Shown: positions 56,870-64,000 of the stretch, one piece after another | How the letters are laid out: every line of letters starts with the position of its first letter | Position numbering within the stretch: the first letter of the stretch is position 1 | DNA from: Pomphorhynchus laevis | Lineage: Eukaryota > Acanthocephala > Palaeacanthocephala > Echinorhynchida > Pomphorhynchidae | DNA length: 64,000 nt | Reading direction: 5' to 3' | Assembly: GCA_012934845.2 (NCBI GenBank) | Contig: WNNJ02000842.1 | Location: 61,408-125,407, forward strand | The notes under the pieces: model-generated | Databases searched by the model: none | Told to the model about the DNA's origin: nothing | What the model saw: the letters and a program-made list of their open reading frames with translations, nothing else | Translations under genes and position numbers: made by a program

Positions 56870-59460
56870 GCCGAATATATTGTATCTTCTAGAATTGAAC
56901 TTCAGAGTCATGCAGTAGATATTTCTACTTTAGAATCTAAATTTCAGCAACAAAAACTGATCGAACGTCCTTGAGCTCAATTTATCAGTCAAAAATAGCA
57001 TTCACACCCAGAATTTATTTGCTGAAACTACGACGCTCACTTTATCACACATTTATTGTTACCTCAATTGCTTTACCGAAAGACAATCTACTTTCAAGCT
57101 TTTCAAAGCATGTGCTTCTCAGTCGAGGATTGCACGATAATTGCTATTATAATTTGAAGTCTTCCCTCTACTGATATAGGCCAGCCAGTCCGTCTAAAAA
57201 CATTAATTTTATTTTTGTTGTCTTACAGCAAAACGAAAAGATAACCTTCCTTGTTTGTTAGTCACACTCAGTTAAGATTTGGAAAATTCAATTGTCAGTA
57301 AGTCACACTGTCTTAAGTCACCGTAGTTCTATCCAAAAGTCTATGTAGAAAATGATTTGTATGCGGTAGAACGTGATAACCAGAAATCTCTAAGTACAAA
57401 ACCTAATGAGAAATGTAAAGCTGATCCATTAAGTAGGTTTTAGGATCCGTCGCGGCTTTAAAGTTACAAAGACAGGGACTCTGTCGGATTCATTGTGCTT
57501 TGGCCAAAATATTATGAACACATTGAAAACATTGTTAGTCTTGCGTCAGAATAATTATCGTCGAATTTTAACTACCATCTGCCAATTTATAGTTATGTTC
57601 CGCCTAATTTTATGTACGATCAACAAAGACTTCGTCCATAATATTATTAACACCAGCCCGAATATGACTCAGTCTAACACCTTGTTGTACAACCGTGCTC
57701 ATCTATTGGTTTGCTTAACATCAGCTCTTTACAAAAAGCTTGATATTTTACTCTATTTATTTGATAATTATTCCAGTTCTTTCATCTGTTTAACTGAACC
57801 TTGGCATTTCCTATTTCAACTATGCATTTGTCGCCTTTAATCCTTAAACTTAAACCTCTTCGAATGCACGCATACCCCATACGTTGGTGATGTAAACGAT
57901 TATGGTCTTTTTTGACTTACTTCCTCATGTGTATCACTTAAACCCTTAAAATCTTTCGTCTCTCCTGTATTTTTCGATTCTTCATATTTTACAGCATATT
58001 TTTCTTCCTAACACTATTACATCGTGCTGATGTAACGCCCTGACTTTGATGCTCCTAGTTTTTCTTCTTCGTCGAATTTCACGATCTTCTCATCAACCTG
58101 ATACATTATAATCCAGTTCTTTATTATTTTAATGTACGTATTGATCGATCGAGTTGCCTCCCTACGACTCGTATTCTCTCCTTAATATTTGACATAGGTT
58201 TTATGCGTATTATCTCGCCTTCGAACCTATATCCTAGGAGGCACACTTAAATAGATCTTCCTTCGTTCTTGTCATATTTTTCGACATTTTGCTGCCGTTT
58301 ACGACACCGCAATTTCTAACCATCTTATGCTAAAATTTTCTATTCCTGATTTTGTCAATCCCCTTCAATCCGAAACCCTTTGGTATCGACCATGGAAATC
58401 TATTGACGTAAGCTTATTTCCCGAAAAGCTTCTTACTTATTTGCATTAAATATGTCCATCCTCTGTTAATATGATAGCATCCAACTACGACGTGTACATA
58501 AATAATATTTTCAACTATATTGTATCTTTAAGATGATCCCGTTCTCGCTTTCCTAACCATGCTCCCTGGTTTGATCAGAAATGTCGGTTAGCGATCATCA
58601 TTTTACGTCTTTTTCATAGTTATTATCTAATATTTGTTCGTCGTAATTCCTTTTGTTGAAATACATCATTTTCCTAACCATGATCTCTGGTTTGATCAGA
58701 AATGTCGGTTAGCAAATCTCACTTTACGTCGTTTTCATCATTATTATCTAATATTTGTTCGTCGTAATTCTTTTTGTTGAAATTACATCATCAAGATCTC
58801 GGTTTCCTGTATATCGTAATACTCATCATTCTATTCCAAAATCAAAATGCTCGTATTTTTAATTGTCTCAAATATCTTCGGCACCTCATCACACATTATA
58901 GTCGTATTTCAACCAACTTATCGGTAGCTGATCTTATTGTACTCAGCTGTCTTTTGCTGATAAATATGCGCCATTTCCGCCGGTATTAATTATCTAATTT
59001 TACCCTCGTTCTTAGCTCATCTCATGTCAATGTTTTCAATGACTCATCTGATCCTTAACTGAGTTATTCCACTTTTCTCAGATTCATTCACATCAAGTAT
59101 TACATTTCCTCATATCTCTAGGTAGTTATACTCCTCCACTCAACACCATGTTTTTCAAATGTGATTAAGCAATTCTATAATTTTTTCGGCGTATCCCTCC
59201 TCTTCCTTCAAACATGCAATCCCTTAGTGGTTGTTACAGAAATCATGTTTAGATCCCTATATTCTTTTTCGTATAGACCTGTATCATGCATTCCGACTAT
59301 TTCTACGTTATTTGAGCACATCATACTCGAAGAAATCACAAGTCTGATGTGATTTAAATAATTGCAACCCCTATTTACCTAGTATGTACAACGTAAACCA
59401 ATTTCCATTCTCCTACTGATTAAATTGCCAACTTCACTTCAGACCATCACAAGTTATTAG
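56870..59460 (+). pseudogene. LINE-A relative, heavily decayed
   Basis: Same order and motifs as LINE-A with many stops and shifts: a coiled ORF1-like SRIELQSHAVDISTLESKFQ near 56890-56960, NTLLYNRAHLLVCLTSALYK then SSSFICLTEPWH (endonuclease, 57675-57810), YFNVRIDRSSCLPTT (57-58.2 kb), PWFDQKCRLAI (58565-58600) and SYRPVSCIPTISTLFEHIIL (RT, 59260-59330). The RT catalytic block is absent. An internal 121-bp tandem duplication lies at 58552-58793. It lies left of, and is probably intronic to, the minus-strand TCF/LEF gene. Confidence 0.75.
58552..58793. repeat. 121-bp tandem duplication in decayed LINE
   Basis: CCTAACCATGCTCCCTGGTT at 58552 recurs as CCTAACCATGATCTCTGGTT at 58673; both end in TCGTCGTAATTC.TTTTGTTG. 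About 90 percent identical. Confidence 0.85.
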
Positions 59461-59464
59461 CAAA

Positions 59465-59980
59465 ACTATTATTCTGTTAATAGGTTAAAAAATTTCATGA
59501 ATGTTTTATTAATGTTTTTTAATGCACAAAATGTGCATCAAATAGCTTAGAAGTTGCTAAGCTATTGACACGATGGTTTAGGCTACTTTGTTTGAAATTC
59601 AGTATTAGAATAAGAAATTATAGCTTTTATCAATTAATAATACGACTATGTAAGTAATGTTAATTATTATTTAAAGGTGAAAATAACGGATAAGTTTTTA
59701 ATTGTTAATGATTTTAAGTGCTAGCTTCGAAGCACTTCATTTCAATCACACTTGAAAATTATAAATTTCGAGTGGTTATCGACTACTCGAAAATTAATGA
59801 CAGCCCCATTTACAAAGTATTGTATCTTATCCATTACATCGAAAGTAGTAGATTTGTAATTGATCTTATTAAACAATAAAAATACATATGAGTAAATTAA
59901 TATTATTAGTTGATTGAATGACATGGTAGAAATAATATATTACGATGAAGATGAGATAAGAATAAAAGTGAAATCGTACA
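59465..59980. other. Probable intron of the TCF/LEF gene
   Basis: A+T-rich; contains a small hairpin (ATAGCTTAG...CTAAGCTAT) at about 59543-59567. Confidence 0.4.
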
Positions 59981-59984
59981 CAAC

Positions 59985-60144
59985 CTGAATCACCAAGAAC
60001 TTTCTCTCGCTTTTTCCTTCTTCTTTTACGCATTCCATAATTATCTCTAGCACTCCAGTTTGGATACATTTCTAAATGCTTTAACCGTTCATCTCTAGCC
60101 TGTTCGTAATACTTGGACTGTTCTTCTCGAGTAAGCTCATGCCA
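59985..60144 (-). CDS. TCF/LEF: TCF/LEF (pangolin) exon: end of HMG box and basic tail
   Basis: On the minus strand the acceptor CATACATTTCAG precedes TGG at 60144, and the donor is TTCAG|GTTGTG at 59985/59984. The 53 codons read [20 protein letters not shown], then [17 protein letters not shown], then [16 protein letters not shown]. This is the last part of the TCF/LEF HMG box (compare WHALSREEQAKYYE...[11 protein letters not shown] in animals) followed by the basic nuclear-localisation and DNA-bending tail. Such proteins are the DNA-binding partners of beta-catenin in Wnt signalling. The first HMG-box exons must lie to the right, beyond 64000 or hidden in the intron; the following exons lie left and were not identified. 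No orthologue-specific symbol can be assigned. Confidence 0.92.
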
Positions 60145-60149
60145 CTGAA

Positions 60150-61110
60150 ATGTATGAAATAAAAGATATGAACATAAAACGAATATAAAATTTTTTATAT
60201 TATAAATTAAATATTTTTTAAATTTTTAATATAAAAATTATAGAATTTCGCAGCATTTCGTATAAAAAAACAAATTTATTACCATCTTTCTACTATGATA
60301 AAGAGAGGCAAAAAATATGTTGTGCACATTTTGAGGATTTTATAGGAATTAAAAAATGAAGTCAAAAAAAGTTTTTATAGCTGTTAAAAATAGTAAAAAA
60401 ATAAACGAACTTGTGAACTCGACAACTGTATCGTTTATCAACGAAAATACAAAACGATATCTTGTATTTTGTAAGACATAGACAACACAACACTATCAAT
60501 TAAAATAAATCGAAAGTTAAAAACGAAGTTAAAACAATTTATTTATTTTATAATGCGCTGAATTATTATTATTATTCGACGTAAAAGAAAAATTGAAAAT
60601 TATGTAGTGGCTTAAAATGCAATTGAATAATAAACATAGTCAAATATGTATTTGACTAACATAAAACTACAAAATTGATATTTTAATACATTCAAATAAA
60701 TGCTTTTGAAAATTGAACAAATATTCGTAAACAATTTCCTTGTGAGACCTAATAATATATCCTCGGATGCACAAAGGCGATATAAAATAAAGGCATTAAT
60801 ATTTTAGTTAGTATTTTACAGTGCTATTCGTTTTATCACCAGGCCATCAGCAAAAAGTTGGGTTACTTTTAACAAGAAACTCTGAAAAATTATTTAATTT
60901 AAAAATACTTTATGTTAAAAAGCATAAGGGCTTACTAAACTACGACAGAAAAACTAAAGATCTTTATTTAATCTTGTAAATATTTTGAAAGAAAAAGTAA
61001 ATAAACATATATATACTAATATGATTAAAGAGCAGGATTACAGTACATATTTTTTAAAAATATATGATATTAAAATATATATTAAATTATATTAAATATA
61101 TTAATATATC
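60150..61110. other. Probable intron of the TCF/LEF gene
   Basis: A+T-rich; nothing recognised. Confidence 0.4.
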
Positions 61111-61117
61111 TTATTTT

Positions 61118-61320
61118 TATGCTAGCAAAAGTGATTGAAGCTGTCGTAGGGCTTCTTCATTATAGTCACTTTTCTTCCACAACAAGCTTCCGGGCCTTTG
61201 TCTGCTTTGGATATCACAATATCACTACGGTTGCGTAGACTTGTTATTGCATCCATTCGTCTTTTGATAAATTGCATTGCATACATTATGATAGTTTGGT
61301 GGTCGGGCTACATATTTATC
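61118..61320 (-). pseudogene. PLE RT N-terminal fragment
   Basis: Minus strand: RRMDAITSLRNRSDIVISKA followed by DKG (the PLE RT1 motif I-x-ADKG), then after a frameshift LLWKKSDYNEEALRQLQSLL, which continues the same conserved block (V-V-...-Y....). Head-to-head with the PLE nuclease at 62867-63226, echoing the inverted pair at 32-36 kb, with other elements between. Confidence 0.8.
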
Positions 61321-61496
61321 AAATATTAGTGATTTAAATTCGTTATAGATATTTAATTCCACTTGGTTATTACTTATGTTATTACATAATTTAGTAGATA
61401 CATTTTTAATTGAGTAATTAGGTCATATCTACTATATTCTCTTGACGTGATATTAAAGTTAAGGCCTAAATTTAAAACAGCCACTTCAGATTCCGA

Positions 61497-61971
61497 GGTG
61501 TAACAACAAATTATATTTTATATATTTGCACACTTTTAAGTGTCCCTGTTAAACAGCATTTCTATTAAAAAGAATTTAGTGTCTGATAAATGGTTAAACC
61601 GAAACACGCACTGCCATGCACAGAGCTTATGCTAAATTTCCTCTGATGATTTAGATTACGGGTAGTTCTGTTTTTCGAGCTTTAGACATTGTTTAAGCGT
61701 GTGTTAAGGTGCCTATGGATGATTATTAAAGTCACGGTACTGATGAGTTCCGTTAGAGCGAAACGCGTATACCGTTGTTGAAGTTTCTCGTCACACATAG
61801 GATCACTGGGCATACGTAGCGACTTTGAATATTGCGAGAATAATTCGGTTCTATTTCTTAGTCTGATGAGTATATATAGGATGTTGCCTGGTGTTTATGC
61901 CTCTTCATGAGGAAAACATAGTGATATATTTATGAGTACACCAGTGAGTGTCCCAGGGCAGGTGTAACAAC

Positions 61972-61980
<9 letters not shown>
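61497..61980 (+). mobile_element. Hammerhead-bearing segment between 20-bp direct repeats
   Basis: GGTGTAACAACAAATTATAT occurs perfectly at 61497-61516 and 61961-61980 (offset 464 bp). The segment between carries the hammerhead core at 61734-61775 and no ORF. The repeats could be a target-site duplication or remnants of terminal repeats of a PLE or a retrozyme-like unit. No Pol III boxes seen. Confidence 0.55.
61734..61775 (+). ncRNA. Hammerhead ribozyme (type I, short helix III)
   Basis: The full catalytic core is present in order: helix I strand ACGGTA (61734-61739), CTGATGA (61740-61746), helix II GTTC/GAGC closing a CGTTA loop (61747-61759), GAAA (61760-61763), a minimal C-GC-G helix III (61764-61767), TA with predicted cleavage after A61769, and TACCGT (61770-61775) pairing perfectly with ACGGTA. 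All invariant residues match. Very short helix III is known for hammerheads of Penelope-like elements and retrozymes, which may act as dimers. Predicted role: self-cleavage of element RNA. Activity is untested. Confidence 0.8.
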
Positions 61981-62009
<29 letters not shown>

Positions 62010-62039
62010 GATCGATTGAAATCGGGTCTGGTGATCCTT

Positions 62040-62365
62040 TGATGGATTCTTATTTATGTAATGAATAGTGGCTAGGTCACACGAGGTGACTTTCGCATTG
62101 AAAACCAGCTACAGAATCCTTCCTTCATGATATCCAATTCCATACACCCTGACTACTAACGGCGCCATTGCCACAACCGTTTTCGTTTCGCCCGCTTTTT
62201 GCCACATGTTGGTAGCCCCGGGCTCGTCAGAAGGCTGACTACCAACTCTTCGCCTTTTGAAATTTGACTTATCCGAGATTCGAGCTGTCGCTCTCCGTAC
62301 TTGGCTTGCGCTCTTGACTGCTAGGCTACGAATCCAGGATTACCAGATTTCACACAGTATATGAA
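62040..62365 (-). mobile_element. tRNA-derived SINE, minus copy
   Basis: Reverse complement of the SINE at 62541-62850, nearly identical. Box B (GATTCGAGCT) near 62275-62286 and box A (CTGCTAGGCTA) near 62319-62329 are read on the minus strand. Tail ends near 62040 with GTGACTTTCG / TAGTGGCTAGGTCACACG. Confidence 0.85.
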
Positions 62366-62450
62366 ACCTTCCATCATGATATCCAGAAACTGCATTGTCC
62401 GAGATGCTTTTCTGGCATGCTTATTGTAGATTTTATCGTATGAGATCATG

Positions 62451-62540
62451 AAGATCGATTATAATCGGGTCTGGTGATCCTTTGATGGATTCTTATTTAT
62501 GTAATGAATAGTGGCTAGGTCACACGAGGTGACTTTCGCT
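62451..62540 (-). repeat. Second SINE tail plus flank, direct repeat of 62027-62095
   Basis: GAAGATCGATTATAATCGGG through ATTCTTATTTATGTAATGAA and the SINE tail GTGGCTAGGTCACACGAGGT recurs with few differences from 62027-62095. So the SINE-tail/flank unit occurs twice in direct orientation and once inverted. Confidence 0.8.
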
Positions 62541-62850
62541 ATATACTGTGTGAAATCTGGTAATCTTGGATTCGTAGCCTAGCAGTCAAGAGCGCAAGCC
62601 AAGTACGGAGAGCGACAGCTCGAATCTCGGATAAGTCAAATTTCAAAAGGCGAAGAGTTGGTAGTCAGCCTTCTGACGAGCCCGGGGATACCAACATGTG
62701 GCAAAAAGCGGGCGAAACGAAAACGGTTGTGGCAATGGCGCCGTTAGTAGTCAGGGTGTATGGAATTGGATATCATGAAGGAAGGATTCTGTAGCTGGTT
62801 TTCAATGCGAAAGTCACCTCGTGTGACCTAGCCACTATTCATTATATATA
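62541..62850 (+). mobile_element. tRNA-derived SINE, plus copy
   Basis: A tRNA-like head with box A TAGCCTAGCAGT (62575-62586) and box B GCTCGAATCTC (62618-62628), spaced as in tRNA genes, followed by a body (AGCCCGGGGATACC, GGCGAAACGAAAACGG) and a tail (GATTCTGTAGCTGG, GTGACCTAGCCACTATTCA) ending at a short TA repeat. The same family's tail is at 54856-54945. Transcription in the live family would be by RNA polymerase III. Confidence 0.85.
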
Positions 62851-62866
62851 TGTTGCAGTCGGAAGA

Positions 62867-63226
62867 ATGTTTAGCAGTCCGGTAACTGGACTAACGTACA
62901 ATACCCGATGCAAAGCTTCATGCAAAACAAAGAACTCGGTGTACGTATGCATGTGCTCAAACTGCCCATGCTGTTACGTGGGAGAGACATCGAACGCCTT
63001 AAATATTCGAATGAATATAAGAAGATGTGACATACGCGCAAAGCGGGGCAATAGAGATGGCGCAGCACAACACTGCATCGATAACCCGCAACACCGAATG
63101 TATGTAACAATTGTTGAATCTGATTTCAAAAATGATTGGCAAAGAAAAGCAAGAGAGAAGTATTGGATCGCTCAATTAATGAGCGATACACAATTAAATG
63201 CTAATCATGATTGCCATATACCTTAG
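62867..63226 (+). pseudogene. PLE GIY-YIG endonuclease domain
   Basis: A 119-residue open stretch: Cys-rich lead (TRCKASCKTKNSVYVCMCSN then CPCC), CYVGETSNALNIRM (GIY-YIG core), HCIDNPQHRMY and KAREKYWIAQLMSDTQLNAN (the catalytic E in EKYWI). The upstream cysteines match the zinc-finger-like CCHH motif that precedes GIY-YIG in Penelope proteins. It begins abruptly at the SINE/PLE junction, so only the C-terminus survives; the domain itself looks uninterrupted. A 3' UTR with CTGAAGAAGGC...GCCGAAAG follows at 63344-63380. Confidence 0.85.
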
Positions 63227-63480
63227 TGCCCCAGCAATACATTTCGCTTTACTATTTTTTAATATATAATCACATTGTATTTTCACCCTACATTGATTGA
63301 AATTGTATTTCCCATTATTTGACAAGTATTGTTTTATTTTCAGACTCTGAAGAAGGCTTTTACGCCGAAAGCTTAGCTCTTGTATTGTGCTATAAAAGAA
63401 AAATCGCTGATGTTACTCGATTCTTGATTTGATTTGTTTAACGATTTATTTGAAAGCAGCCTCAATGGGCTCTCGAGTTC
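63227..63480 (+). mobile_element. PLE 3' UTR with hammerhead-like hairpin
   Basis: CTGAAGA, a GGC-GCC hairpin and GAAAGC at about 63345-63371 follow the nuclease stop by about 120 bp, as at many PLE 3' ends. One unpaired A separates the first box from the stem, so it is not a strict hammerhead. Ends around 63480 before a TA microsatellite (63500-63525). Confidence 0.55.
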
Positions 63481-63484
63481 GATT

Positions 63485-64000
63485 TGATAATAATATTCAA
63501 TATATATATATATATATATTATATTATGATTACCAAAAACTTTACGCGAAATGGTATCATCATTTGATATATATATAATATGCTTAATTGTAACAATTGA
63601 GAAGGATCACAACAGACAGTTCAGCAAATGACATAATCATTGGTAGCATATTGACAAATCGGATAAAAGTAAAACTATTTTATTAATCGGGTTTGAAGAA
63701 TTGTTTATTCTTAAGATATTTTTGTTTTATAATTTATTTAATTGTTCAATTTAATTTATAGTTTTGAACCTAATTTTGTTGAAAGCAACAATGTATTTTG
63801 GGATCTATTTTGGATTTTTTTACATATTTTAATTGTTGAAATCATCGACCAGCATTTTTACAAATCAGAAAACCAGAGCGCCACCAAAAGTGAATATTTT
63901 TGTAAATTACCCTCGGTTTTATGTACTTTACTATTTCGATATGTTTTATTTTCTAATAATGTGATTTTTGTAAGCTTGCAATGAACTGTTGAAAAATCAT
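63485..64000. other. Noncoding stretch at window end
   Basis: TA microsatellite then A+T-rich DNA. The frame at 63742-63984 has no recognisable domain. Confidence 0.35.

Noticed and set aside
61585-61612. Second hammerhead candidate CTGATAA...CCGAAACACGC
   Set aside because: The invariant G8 is replaced by A and helix II cannot close against GAAA. At best a decayed relative.
61864-61890. CTGATGAG at 61864
   Set aside because: No GAAA box or helix II follows within a plausible distance.
62575-62628. Functional tRNA gene
   Set aside because: Boxes A and B are present but a cloverleaf with proper acceptor and anticodon stems does not form, and the body continues into a SINE tail found elsewhere.
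1-64000. CRISPR array, bacterial operon or plasmid features
   Set aside because: The window has spliced metazoan exons and eukaryotic retroelements. Tandem repeats lack the spacer structure of CRISPR, and no prokaryotic gene order is seen.

Overview
This window looks like nuclear DNA from an invertebrate animal. It is strongly A+T-rich, its genes are spliced with large repeat-filled introns, and the recognisable host proteins are metazoan: a TCF/LEF-type HMG box, a calmodulin-like EF-hand protein and an MS4A/CD20-like four-pass membrane protein. The species cannot be fixed from the sequence alone. Most of the window is retroelement DNA of several ages, much of it nested.

Layout. 1-3618 is a CR1/L2-type LINE (LINE-A), followed by a 14-bp-period satellite (3619-5190) that was itself invaded by a retroelement tail. 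5404-15964 is a three-level nest of gypsy (mag-like) LTR elements: an old plus-strand element is interrupted by an old minus-strand element, which is interrupted by a younger minus-strand element with identical 75-bp terminal repeats. 16-21.6 kb holds an inverted-repeat element and fragments of a Penelope-like RT family (called RT-tail family here), recognised by a shared 3' end. 21684-30760 holds two firm exons and one possible exon of an EF-hand gene. Its first large intron contains a LINE fragment with a perfect 14-bp target-site duplication and two more RT-tail copies.

32.0-35.9 kb is a Penelope-like element (PLE) in the classical inverted partial-plus-longer-copy arrangement, inserted into an RT-tail copy. 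37.3-38.1 kb has a MULE transposase fragment beside a foldback built from two inverted PLE-type ends with hammerhead-like cores. 42.9-49.3 kb is a head-to-head pair of a second LINE family (LINE-B); the two copies share disabling changes. 50311-50973 is the MS4A-like gene. 51.7-59.5 kb carries degenerate GIY-YIG, SINE, LINE-B and LINE-A fragments. 59985-60144 (minus) is a TCF/LEF exon encoding the end of the HMG box and the basic tail.

61.1-63.4 kb is a mosaic of a minus-strand PLE RT fragment, a segment carrying a good hammerhead ribozyme core (61734-61775) between 20-bp direct repeats, two tRNA-derived SINEs in inverted orientation, and a PLE GIY-YIG nuclease domain.

The host genes appear unrelated to one another. 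The main story is retroelement biology: PLE-type termini with ribozyme-like motifs, inverted pair formation and repeated nesting. The strongest single signal is the hammerhead ribozyme.
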